In this document: piece by piece, positions 1 to 7,500 of the stretch
How the letters are laid out: every line of letters starts with the position of its first letter
How positions within the stretch are numbered: position 1 is the stretch's first letter
Assembly: GCA_027316975.1 (NCBI GenBank)
Contig: DAHVFL010000162.1
Coordinates: forward strand, 1 to 9,352
DNA length: 9,352 nt
Direction: 5' to 3'
Origin: Chloroflexota bacterium
GTDB lineage: Bacteria > Chloroflexota > Ktedonobacteria > Ktedonobacterales > Ktedonobacteraceae
Position numbers and translations under genes: made by a program
The notes under the pieces: generated by a model
What the model was told of the DNA's origin: nothing
Seen by the model: the letters and a program-made list of their open reading frames with translations, nothing else
Databases searched by the model: none

Positions 1-547
1 TCGCTAGAATCGTGACAAATAAGGCCATCATGACGGATACTTCGAGCGCGAGAAAAATAAGAGCGGTGGTGGCTGTGCGGCTGACGCCCAGGATGCCGAT
101 GCTCCATACAATCACGGCGAAGGCAATGGTAAACGCCCACCAGGGAAGAGTGATGTTCCACTGCGTCTGAAAAAACGCGGAGGTGAGCGCGCCAATAGCG
201 GCGAGCAGCATTGGCCCTACCATCGCGTAGGAGAAGGCCAGTATCCAGCCCGACATAAAGCCGCCGCGTTTGCCAAAGCCATGCGTGTTAAAGGTGTAGG
301 CAAAGCCGGCGGTGGGTATCTTCTTTGCGAATGCGCCAATCGCCGAGGCCACCAGCACGCACACAATCAACGCGAGCATAAGCGCGAGCGGTAGAGCATA
401 TCCGGCCCCGGTAGTCGCGGGCTGTGTGTTAAAAAATACACTGGTCGCCGGACCCATGAACGCCATAGCGAGTGCGACCGCCCCGATAACGCTAATGGCA
501 TCCTTTCGTAGTCGTCCAAACCTGCTTTGTTGCTGAGAACTCGCCAT
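1..547 (-). CDS. APC-family amino acid permease, N-terminal part (runs off the left edge)
   Basis: The reverse strand from ATG at 547 stays open for 182 codons to the window edge, so the C-terminal half is missing. The protein begins MASSQQQSRFGRLRKDAISV, a short basic cytoplasmic N-terminus, followed by about five hydrophobic segments: roughly residues 17-40, 51-75, 96-122, 133-152 and 160-182. Two signs point to the amino acid-polyamine-organocation (APC) superfamily: the glycine/proline-containing first helix (VIGAVALAMAFMGPATSVFF) and the loop AKKIPTAGFAYTFNTHGFG after helix 2, matching the family pattern IPsaGgaYty. These are inner-membrane secondary transporters, usually for amino acids or amines; the substrate cannot be read from this part. 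A strong Shine-Dalgarno (AGGAGG, 552-557) fixes the start. The gene is divergent from a ROK regulator, so local control is plausible. Family call is good; specificity is unknown. Confidence 0.87.
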   Translation of the reverse strand, partial: MASSQQQSRFGRLRKDAISVIGAVALAMAFMGPATSVFFNTQPATTGAGYALPLALMLALIVCVLVASAIGAFAKKIPTAGFAYTFNTHGFGKRGGFMSGWILAFSYAMVGPMLLAAIGALTSAFFQTQWNITLPWWAFTIAFAVIVWSIGILGVSRTATTALIFLALEVSVMMALFVTILA

Positions 548-595
548 AAATCCTCCTCTTATTTTGACAAAATGCCCGGACGAATGATAAACTTT

Positions 596-626
596 GTTAC
601 ACGATGTAACATTCTTATGGTAACAT
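596..626. promoter_or_regulatory. Candidate operator: GTTACA-N3-TGTAAC palindrome plus an extra half-site
   Basis: GTTACA CGA TGTAAC (596-610) is a perfect inverted repeat with 6-bp arms. The half-site GTAACAT at 606-612 recurs as a direct copy at 620-626, 14 bp away. The cluster covers the predicted permease transcription start and -10 box, where a repressor would block the promoter. The cognate protein is unknown; the divergent ROK regulator is the nearest candidate, but this is inference. Confidence 0.45.
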
Positions 627-646
627 ACGATTGATGGGGCTGTCAA
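617..646 (-). promoter_or_regulatory. Predicted sigma-70 promoter of the permease gene
   Basis: Read on the minus strand there is a consensus TTGACA (641-646), an 18-nt spacer and TACCAT (617-622, four of six matches to TATAAT). Transcription would start near 610, about 60 nt before the permease ATG, right on the inverted repeat at 596-610. Confidence 0.5.
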
Positions 647-698
647 TGGAGGGACCAGGGCGGACACCCAGCCCTTGGCTTCCGCCAGAGTAAGTGCG

Positions 699-710
699 GT
701 CAACGTTGAC
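699..710. promoter_or_regulatory. Candidate operator: 12-bp perfect palindrome GTCAACGTTGAC over the -35 box
   Basis: GTCAACGTTGAC is a perfect 12-bp palindrome sharing five bases with the TTGACA -35 box of the ROK gene. Its position suits autorepression. It differs from the GTTACA palindrome of the divergent promoter, so the two promoters may answer to different proteins. Confidence 0.35.
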
Positions 711-735
711 ACTCGCCAGAAGTGACGGCTATACT
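706..735 (+). promoter_or_regulatory. Predicted sigma-70 promoter of the ROK regulator gene
   Basis: TTGACA (706-711, full consensus), an 18-nt spacer and TATACT (730-735, five of six) form the best promoter-like pair in the window. The predicted start point near 742 lies at or beyond the upstream TTG codon at 741. This argues against that codon as translation start and favours ATG 789 with a leader of about 47 nt. Confidence 0.6.
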
Positions 736-788
736 CTACATTGGTGAAGAAAAGGAAATACCTGTGTATTGGCGCAGAAGCAAAAGAT

Positions 789-2021
789 ATGAGTAGAATG
801 TTATCCTGGTCCTCGGTTAAGGGCGTATCCAACCGCAGGCTTATTTTGCAACTTATTCATGAAGAGGGGCCGATTTCGCGCGCCGAGATTGCCAGAAGCT
901 TGAAACTCTCGCGTCCGACGGTTTCGCGTATCGTGGATGTGCTGGAGCAAGCCAATCTGATTGTCTGCACCGGCAAATCGCAGCCGACGGGCGGCCGCCT
1001 GGGCGAACTCTACAGTTTCCGCGACGATGCTGGCTTTGTGCTTGGTCTCGAACTCGGCACGCGGGAGGCCCGTCTAGCCATCGCAACACTGAACGGTGAA
1101 ATCGTCTGGCGCGCGGCGCGAACGCTGTTGCTCGATACACCTCAGAGCGTCTTGCCAGAACTTAATTCCCTTGTCACCGATGCCATGAGCCATTTCGTCG
1201 GTAAGCAGATCACTATTCTATCGATGGGAGTGGCCGTTCCCGGTGTCGTGCATTTAACGCCCGACCCCGGTTATGTTGACGCTGCCAAGATCTTCCCCGG
1301 CCTGAATAACCGCCCACTGCGCGACGAACTGCAACGCCTGTTTGGAGTACCCGTCGCCATGGATAACGATGTCAACCTGGCCGCCATTGGCGAATGTGAG
1401 TTTGGCTGTGCCCAGGCTTATCGCAATATCGTGTACTTCTTCGCAGGCAGAGGTGTTGGCGCGGGTATCGTGCTGGATGGTAATCTTTTTCGTGGCGGCG
1501 CTGAGGCCGCTGGCGAAGTCGGCAACATGGTCGTTGATCGCGCCAGCCTTTATGAAGAGGTCGGCCCGCGCGGACACCTCGAATCCCTGGTCAGCATCGA
1601 TCAACTACTAGCCGCGTCACACGCACCAGGCAATCCACATGAATCTATAGAAGCATTTTGCGAGCGCGCGTTTACAGGAGACCGGCAAGCATTGGAAGCT
1701 TTGCGTACCATGAATGAATACCTGGCAATCGCCATTATCAACCTGGCGGCGGTCATCGATCCTGAAATCGTTGTGCTTGGCGGCGATTTGGCTGAACTGC
1801 CCCATGCCGAAGCACTCTTCTTGCAACCCGTTGAGCAACTGATACGCCGCCATGTGAGCGATAGTTTGCAGTTGTGCCTATCACAATTGCAGGGCGACGC
1901 CGCCCTTTACGGAGCTATGCAAGCAGCCATCGGGATTGTCTTCGACGCCGCGGGCAGTCCCGATTTTCAACCCGGCGACAGCTTGAATACCCTGACCGAA
2001 TCAGAAGACATTGCCGTTTGA
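789..2021 (+). CDS. ROK-family transcriptional regulator (NagC/XylR type)
   Basis: This is a 410-aa protein, about the usual length for ROK repressors. Residues 18-62 form a winged helix-turn-helix (EEGPISRAEIARSLKLSRPT then VSRIVDVLEQANLI), typical of the MarR-like DNA-binding domain of this group. The rest is the ROK sugar-kinase-like fold: a degenerate phosphate-binding motif (GLELGTREARLAIA, 86-99), the MDNDVNLAA motif (191-199) with the equivalent of the kinase catalytic Asp (D194), a glycine-rich loop (FAGRGVGAGIVLDG) and GEVGN (242-246). Two things are odd: the His of the usual GE-I/V-GH is Asn246, and the CxCGxxGCxE zinc motif is replaced by cysteine-free sequence (251-265). It is therefore unlikely to be an active kinase. 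Family members sense sugars or their phosphates. ATG 789 was chosen because the promoter places the transcript start near 742; GTG 744 and ATG 798 are alternatives. Confidence 0.9.
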   Translation: MSRMLSWSSVKGVSNRRLILQLIHEEGPISRAEIARSLKLSRPTVSRIVDVLEQANLIVCTGKSQPTGGRLGELYSFRDDAGFVLGLELGTREARLAIATLNGEIVWRAARTLLLDTPQSVLPELNSLVTDAMSHFVGKQITILSMGVAVPGVVHLTPDPGYVDAAKIFPGLNNRPLRDELQRLFGVPVAMDNDVNLAAIGECEFGCAQAYRNIVYFFAGRGVGAGIVLDGNLFRGGAEAAGEVGNMVVDRASLYEEVGPRGHLESLVSIDQLLAASHAPGNPHESIEAFCERAFTGDRQALEALRTMNEYLAIAIINLAAVIDPEIVVLGGDLAELPHAEALFLQPVEQLIRRHVSDSLQLCLSQLQGDAALYGAMQAAIGIVFDAAGSPDFQPGDSLNTLTESEDIAV

Positions 2022-2102
2022 ACGTCTCTGCTCTCCATTGACGTACCTGAAGACCTGACTCGATACCGGTTGAATAGTTACAACAAAAGGGAGAACATTG
2101 CA

Positions 2103-2603
2103 ATGAAATGGATTACCCGCGAGCATGTCAAGGTAGACCGTGTAGCCTGCCCCTGGCTGATCAAGAAGTTCATCGACAGAGATGCCGAATTCCTCTTCGC
2201 GCCAACCAGCCAGGTTATGGAAATCGCTTCCCGTGAGAGCGCGATTCCCTACGATGTGAAAGATGTAGAACTGGGCCATCATGGTAAAGAGTGTTCCTTT
2301 GAAGCCATTCTCAAAAAATACAATTTGACGAACGACCCGGCCCTGGTCTTGCTTGGGAAGATCGTGAACGGCGCGGACACCGATAATACACTCTGGCATC
2401 AGCCGGAAGGAGCAGGGCTGGAAGCGATTGCAGAGGGCTTCCGTCATCTCGGCTTCAAAGATGACCACGAGCAGAACGCCGCCGAATTGATTGTCTATGA
2501 TGCTCTCTACGCCTACTGTCAGGAGATGGTGCGCCAGGGTAAACCTGATGGCGCATTTAAAGCAATCCCCTCTCAGCAGAATACAACGAGCGTCAATCCG
2601 TAG
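2103..2603 (+). CDS. Stand-alone ChrB C-terminal-domain protein (chromate resistance type)
   Basis: This 166-aa soluble protein has no signal peptide. It matches the pattern of the ChrB C-terminal domain family (Pfam Chrome_Resist): VDRVACPWLIKKFIDRDAEF (11-30), then IPYDVKDVELGHHGKECSFE (48-67), then DPALVLLGKIVNGADT (78-93). In ChrB proteins this domain follows an N-terminal regulatory region and the gene lies beside the chromate efflux pump ChrA. Here only the C-terminal domain exists and no chrA is in the window, so a chromate role is by family name only. Conserved Cys16, His59, His60 and Cys64 could bind metal or perform redox chemistry (inference). A clear Shine-Dalgarno (AAAGGGAG, 2086-2093), 9 nt before ATG 2103, sets the start. 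It lies 81 bp behind the ROK gene; a weak promoter-like TTGACG at 2038-2043 allows separate transcription. Confidence 0.8.
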   Translation: MKWITREHVKVDRVACPWLIKKFIDRDAEFLFAPTSQVMEIASRESAIPYDVKDVELGHHGKECSFEAILKKYNLTNDPALVLLGKIVNGADTDNTLWHQPEGAGLEAIAEGFRHLGFKDDHEQNAAELIVYDALYAYCQEMVRQGKPDGAFKAIPSQQNTTSVNP

Positions 2604-2638
2604 GATCGCACCGGGGAAAAGTTATGCAAGCAGTCTCT

Positions 2639-2667
2639 GCTACGTTCTATTGAGTAGAAGTCGTAGC
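2639..2667 (+). other. Stem-loop between the ChrB-like and lipoprotein genes, possible weak terminator
   Basis: GCTACGTTCTA pairs with TAGAA-GT-CGTAGC across a TTGAG loop: 11 bp with a two-base bulge. It starts 36 nt after the ChrB-like stop codon. No T-run follows directly (the first is TTTTT near 2688), so it is not a canonical intrinsic terminator; it could stabilise the 3' end of the transcript. Confidence 0.35.
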
Positions 2668-2703
2668 CAACCAGAGCGGGGCTTACCATTTTTACTAATT
2701 TGC

Positions 2704-2708
2704 GGAGG
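2704..2708 (+). promoter_or_regulatory. Ribosome binding site that decides a TTG start
   Basis: GGAGG at 2704-2708 lies 6 nt before TTG 2715 but 21 nt before the first in-frame ATG (2730), so it supports the TTG as start of the lipoprotein gene. Confidence 0.55.
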
Positions 2709-2714
2709 CGGGGC

Positions 2715-3878
2715 TTGACGAAACATCTTATGTATCACAAACGCTGGCTGCTCATCAGCACATGTGTGTTCCTGGCGCTGAGCTTTGCGCTGTCAGCTTG
2801 CGAACAGGGCGGCGGGAGTTCGGCGGGAGTCGCGAAGTCACCGGTGGCCACTACCACCACCAGGCAGGGTATACAACTGGGCCAGCAGCCCTGCCCAACT
2901 GCTGTAAAAGCGGTAGATCACTGGAATGCCATCGTGGATACTGGACCCACGAAAACGGTCGTGGGAGTCATCTGCGGCTACCTCATGGGAATTCCTTCCC
3001 TCCAGGCGGTCGTCAAGATAGGCTATAAAGATACGAAATTCCTGCTCGACATTGATGCGTTTACCGCGATCACCAGCGCGAAGCCGGTTCGCATCTTTGC
3101 GCTTACTGGACTGTTCGAGGGTGATATAAACATCAGTAACTACAACACGCTCCTCACCGCGCAGATTGATCCGAACTCCAGCCTGAATAAAGGCCATCCT
3201 ACCGCGCAACAGGCGGTTGATCTCTACCGCGAATTCAAGTGGTCAGATAGCGCCGGGACGCTCGTACCTGTCGCCTTTCCGGGCCTGTTCCCGGACATAT
3301 CGCGCTACCAGGCTGAATTTGAGCAATACGAGGTGAATAACGGGCAGGGGTATCAGCAGTGGCGGCTCAGCGCAGCCACAACCGCGCAAAACTTTGCCCA
3401 GTTCGTCCTCAAGTGGGACCCCAACACTCCTACGACTGTACTGAGCGGGGGTGGCGCGAGCGATGCGAAAGCCGTTGTGCTGGTTAAAAATCCATCTGCG
3501 GGCGGCGCAGGCATCCGGCTTGCGCTGAGCCGCCTGGAACTCAATACGAATGGCGGCATCTGGGAGGTAACGGATGTGACAACCGATGGCATAACGATAT
3601 TCTCGCCACAGAATACACAGCCACTGAGCAGCCCTGTACAGGTAACGGGTGTCAATACCGCCTTCGTTGGAAAACGTACTACTATCCTCATCGAGGATCA
3701 TGATCGCGTTGCCATTGGTCAGTCCAGCGTTACTGGTAAGTCTGCCTTTGCCATGCACATTCCTTACTCATCAACATTCCAGAGCGGTATACAGGAAGGT
3801 ATCCTTACGCTCTATACCTACGCGGGAAACCAGGTAATTGTTGGAGCCGTTATGGTGAAAGTATTACTACACCCATAG
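2715..3878 (+). CDS. Secreted lipoprotein with a C-terminal Gmad2-like Ig domain
   Basis: From TTG 2715 this is a 387-aa protein. The N-terminus has a basic stretch (TKHLMYHKR), a hydrophobic core (WLLISTCVFLALSFAL) and a lipobox LSAC with Cys29 as the predicted lipidation site. A Gly/Ser/Thr-rich linker follows, as in exported lipoproteins anchored to the outer face of the membrane. Residues about 40-290 form a beta-rich region of unknown family. Residues 293-387 (ITIFSPQNTQPLSSPVQVTG onward, ending in VIVGAVMVKVLL) fit the pattern of the Gmad2 bacterial immunoglobulin-like domain: SP..tvssPl.v.G, a central d..g..., and a closing strand pair. No catalytic motif is visible. No strong promoter was found, so it may depend on read-through past the 2639-2667 hairpin. 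Lipoprotein nature is well supported; Gmad2 is recognised from memory of the pattern. Confidence 0.8.
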   Translation: MTKHLMYHKRWLLISTCVFLALSFALSACEQGGGSSAGVAKSPVATTTTRQGIQLGQQPCPTAVKAVDHWNAIVDTGPTKTVVGVICGYLMGIPSLQAVVKIGYKDTKFLLDIDAFTAITSAKPVRIFALTGLFEGDINISNYNTLLTAQIDPNSSLNKGHPTAQQAVDLYREFKWSDSAGTLVPVAFPGLFPDISRYQAEFEQYEVNNGQGYQQWRLSAATTAQNFAQFVLKWDPNTPTTVLSGGGASDAKAVVLVKNPSAGGAGIRLALSRLELNTNGGIWEVTDVTTDGITIFSPQNTQPLSSPVQVTGVNTAFVGKRTTILIEDHDRVAIGQSSVTGKSAFAMHIPYSSTFQSGIQEGILTLYTYAGNQVIVGAVMVKVLLHP

Positions 3879-3919
3879 CGTAGTTACCGGAGAAGATGCC
3901 ATAAAAATAGGAGTGAGCC

Positions 3920-3950
3920 AGGGCGACCGCGAGGGTCGCGCGTACCCTAC
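3920..3950 (-). repeat. REP-like hairpin repeat, GCGACC/GGTCGC type with GTAGGG head
   Basis: GCGACC (3923-3928) pairs with GGTCGC (3934-3939) around CGCGAG-type loop bases. On the minus strand the element begins GTAGGGTAC before the hairpin, the same head as the other hairpin repeats in this window. It lies 42 bp after the lipoprotein stop and could help end that transcript, although no T-run follows. Confidence 0.5.
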
Positions 3951-3971
3951 ACGAGCCAGAGACCCAGTCGT

Positions 3972-4071
3972 CTAGAGCGGTGTACAGAATCATTGAGCCG
4001 ACGATCAGACCGAGAGAACTCCCTAATCGAGGGTACAAGATTAGGCTCAATCCTTACGTACACTGCTCTAG
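3972..4071. mobile_element. MITE-like element with imperfect 28-bp terminal inverted repeats
   Basis: Positions 3972-3999 (CTAGAGCGGTGTAC...ATTGAGCC) and 4044-4071 (GGCTCAAT...GTACACTGCTCTAG) are inverted copies matching at 23 of 28 positions, around a 44-bp non-coding centre. The outermost CTAG on each side could be a 4-bp target duplication (a YTAR-type target, as in some IS5-group elements) or contain a TA duplication (IS630/Tc1 type). The whole is 100 bp with no coding capacity, as expected of a miniature inverted-repeat element. A structured RNA is an alternative; no transposase is in the window. Confidence 0.45.
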
Positions 4072-4194
4072 GGTACGGGCGGGGCTTCGCCGCTCTTGCG
4101 GCCCCCCGCCCTGGAAGCGGCGCGGCACACAGCCATCGATCTCCTACGAGAGTTCCTTAACGTGACGCCTGTGGGGCAAGCCCCGCCCTACCCT
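4070..4194. repeat. Inverted pair of GGGCGGGGCTT repeats
   Basis: AGGGTACGGGCGGGGCTT (4070-4087) is inverted at 4178-4194 (AAGCCCCGCCCTACCCT), with one extra base in the left copy. The left copy continues into its own strong stem: GGGCGGGG (4077-4084) pairs with CCCCGCCC (4104-4111), with CCGC-TCTT-GCGG nested inside. The right copy, read on the minus strand, is GTAGGGCGGGGC-TT-GCCCC, again a GTAGGG head before a hairpin. The roughly 145 bp that follow (4195-4339) are AT-richer, and I see no gene or clear signal there. Confidence 0.5.
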
Positions 4195-4339
4195 ACCTTC
4201 AACGAATTTCTTCGATTGCCCTGTGAAGTCTCTTTACTTCATTTAGAGCTTCTTTCCTTTCGACACTCTAAGCTTACGCTTCTTGCGTCACATATTGGTC
4301 ACGGTAGCAAGCAAAGAAATCAATAACGTGTCACAAAAG

Positions 4340-4411
4340 GTAGGGACGCGATTTATCGCGTCCTTCCATCTCTTAGTTTCGAGATACGGACGCGATAAAT
4401 CGCGTCCCTAC
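4340..4411. repeat. 72-bp perfect inverted pair of GTAG + GGACGCGAT hairpin repeats (BIME-like)
   Basis: The 24-bp unit at 4340-4363 is GTAG followed by GGACGCGAT-TT-ATCGCGTCC, itself a 9-bp-arm hairpin. An exact reverse-complement copy is at 4388-4411. The 24-bp centre contains a further ATCTC...GAGAT pairing (4368-4372 with 4381-4385). The pair sits 90 bp upstream of the S53 peptidase start. The same unit with TC in the loop forms the tandem array at the right end of the window. Confidence 0.8.
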
Positions 4412-4501
4412 AGCACTAACCCTCGCATTTCGGTCCCCTCACTATACTGAAAGAAATAGACATTTTTTATTCGTCTAATACAACCGGTCAGGGGGATCAT
4501 T

Positions 4502-7500
4502 ATGCAGCGTTCCAGATGGTTCATGGGGATAATGCTGATTAGCATAGTACTGAGTCTGGTGGGGCCTTTATTTCTTTCGCATTTGACATTTGCCAGTCCG
4601 CCGGCGACTTCCGCAGAGATAGCGGCGGTGTCGCCTCTGGTGGCACGGAGCCAGGCGCTTGGCAATGTTGACCCGCAGTTGCCGCTCTCAATGAGTATCA
4701 ACTTGAGCCTGCGCAATGCGAGCGAGTTAAAGCAATATATGCAGGGGGTTTATACTCCTGGTTCATATCTCTATCATCGCTACCTGCGCCCGTCGCAGTT
4801 TGCCGCGCTGTATGGCCCAACGGCGCAGGACGTGCAGCAGGTGACGGATTTCCTGCGCGCGCAGGGCCTCACTGTGACGCGTGCCAGCGCCGGTCAGCAA
4901 CTTATTGATTTTTCCGGCACGGTGGCCCAGGCGCAACAAGCTTTCGCGGTGCAAATACGCTCGTATCGCTCGCGCCAGGGGCGGGTATTTTATGCCAACA
5001 GCAGCGCTCCCCGCGTGCCTCTGGCCCTGCGCCCGCTTATCGTGAACATCAATGGATTAAACAATGCTGTGGTGCGCACTCACCCACCATTGAGTCCGAA
5101 GCCGGTTGAGGGTGCCAGGTCTCCACGAACGATTAGCTGCCCAGGCCCTGGCAGCAATGCTTTGCAATATCTCACACCCGCGCAGTTCGCCTCGGCCTAC
5201 AATTATACGGGAGCCTACAACGCCGGGCTGCGCGGAGAAGGTCAAAGTATCGCCCTGTTTGAACTCGACACGTATACACCGTCGGACATCAGCAATTTTC
5301 AAAGTTGCTATGACGCCAATTCTCCCACACGCATCAATACCGTGTTAATCGATGGCGGGCCACCTGCGCAAACTTCAGGTGGGCTGGAAGTCGAGCTTGA
5401 TATACAGATCGAGCTTGGCATGTTGCGTAACCTGACCAACCTCTTTGTCTACGAGGCTCCCAATACCGACACTGGCTACAACGACGAGTGGGCGCAAATC
5501 CTGGCCGATGATGTTCCCATTGTCAGCGACAGTTGGGGCGCGTGCGAGCCTAACCTTTCAGGAACCAATGTTTTAGTGGAACAGCAATACTTCATCCAGG
5601 CTGCCTTACAGGGTCAGAGCCTGCTGGCGGCTTCCGGCGATAACGGAGCTAATGATTGTGGTGATGGGACGCCGAACGTTGATGATCCGGCCAGCAATCC
5701 CTATATGACGGGCGTGGGTGGCACGCGTCTAACCATCAATAGCAATGGCAGCTACAACAGCGAATCCACGTGGTCCGATTCGGCAAGCGCCACCGGCTCA
5801 GGCGGCGGCATCAGCACCCTGTGGGGTATGCCTCCCTCCTCCACGACATCCTTACCCTATTCTCAAAGCGGACCGGGGGTTATCAGTTCGTACAGCAGCG
5901 GAACGCCCTGTCGCGCTGCTGCCGGGCAATATTGCCGCGAAGTGCCGGATATCGCTATGAATGCCGATCCTGCCGTCGGCTACCTGGTATACTGTACCAT
6001 TGTGGTGGCTAGCTGTTCGCCTTCGTCACCGTTCGTGCGCGTGGGCGGCACTTCGGCGGCGGCTCCCATGTGGGCAGCCATCGTCGCCCTGACCAATCAA
6101 TATGCCCTGGCGCAAGGCGGCAACAATCTCGGCTTTCTTAACCCGTTGTTGTATACATTGCTCAACTCGAGTACGCTTTACGCACGCGCCTTCCATGATG
6201 TGACGAGCGGCTCTAACCTCGTTTATCCCGCCACGAGCGGTTACGATATGACGACGGGTATAGGCACGGCCAATGCCTATGGTTTTGTGATCGCGGCGGT
6301 ATCGCTGCCCCAGTCGCGCGCCGTTCCCGCCAGCACCAGGTGGTACATGGCGGAAGGGCATGTCGGCAACCGCTTTCAGGAGTGGCTGACGCTCGAAAAC
6401 CCGTCGATCAGCAGCATCGCGCGCGTCACGGTCAACTACCTGCTGCGCGGTAAAGGGCCGTTCAGCCAGTCGCTCACCCTCAATCCCAGCACGCGCTCGA
6501 CGATCAACGTCAACGATGCGTTGCGTGTGAACAGTAATTCGAGTGTGGGGCAGGATGTTTCCCTGTACATCACCTCGGATATCCCCATTGTGGCCGAGCG
6601 TCCCATCTACTTTACCTTTCTGGGCAATACGCCGGGCGGCTCCGATATTATCGGGCAGACGCAGACCGCTATGAGCTTCACCTTTGCCAATGGCGAGACG
6701 CTGCCCGGCTTCTACACCTTCATTACCGCGCTCAATCCCATCGGCCAGCCGGCCGCTACCGTGACGGTCAGCTACTTTAGCGGCGGCGCGCTGATCGGGC
6801 AGTCCAGCATGACCATTCCAGCCGGGCAGCGCAATACGCTGGTCGCTAACAACACGCTGGGAACAGGCAAGTCATTCTACATCCAGGTAGATTCGAACCA
6901 ACCAGTAGTTGTTGAGCGTCCCATGTACTTCCGCACCGCGGTGGCGGGCGTAGGCAACGTGGTGCAAGGGGGCAGTTCTGTGCAGGGCGTCACCCCCACT
7001 ACAAGCTGGTACTATGCCGGTGGCAACACCGGCTCGCCCAATGCTCCTTCGCAGGAAAATCTGGTGCTTGCCAATCCCGATGTGAACAGCTCGGGCACAC
7101 CCGCCGCAGTGACCATCACTTACGCGCTTCCCGGTGGCGTCACCAGGAATGTCAACGTGAGCGTCCCTGCCAAAAGCCAGCTTGTCGAAAACGTCAACAC
7201 CGATGTTGGCGCTAGCTCGCTGGTCGCTATGAAAGTGGTTTCGACAAACGGTATCCCTATCGCCAGCGAACGCCAGCAGTTCTTCAGCAACCCATCGCTT
7301 GTCCCGGTACCTACCGGGGTAGATGTCGTCGGTGTAACGCCCGGCTCGTCAAGCCTGCCGGCCGTCTACAGCTTCGCCGAGGGACACCTGGGCAACAATT
7401 TCGCCGAAACTATCACGCTTTTCAACCCTAACAATATGCCCGCGAGCGCAGCAGTTACCTTCTTCGTGACACGCGGCGGAACCCGTTTCCTCTCGCAGGT

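Noticed and set aside
312..536. 74-aa plus-strand reading frame
   Set aside because: It lies antisense inside the permease coding region, whose protein is clearly recognisable; no ribosome site precedes it.
741..788. TTG 741 as start of the ROK gene
   Set aside because: It lies at or before the predicted transcription start (about 742), has no Shine-Dalgarno, and the added 16 residues are not typical of the family.
2639..2667. Canonical rho-independent terminator
   Set aside because: The stem is bulged and no T-run follows immediately, so it is listed only as a stem-loop.
2676..2716. GCGGGGCTT direct repeats (2676-2684 and 2708-2716)
   Set aside because: Only 9 bp each and GC-rich; the second overlaps the ribosome site region of the lipoprotein gene, and chance is a sufficient explanation.
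4096..4326. Plus-strand frame of 76 aa in the repeat-rich gap
   Set aside because: It begins inside a hairpin repeat, has no ribosome site, and its composition reflects the repeat sequence.
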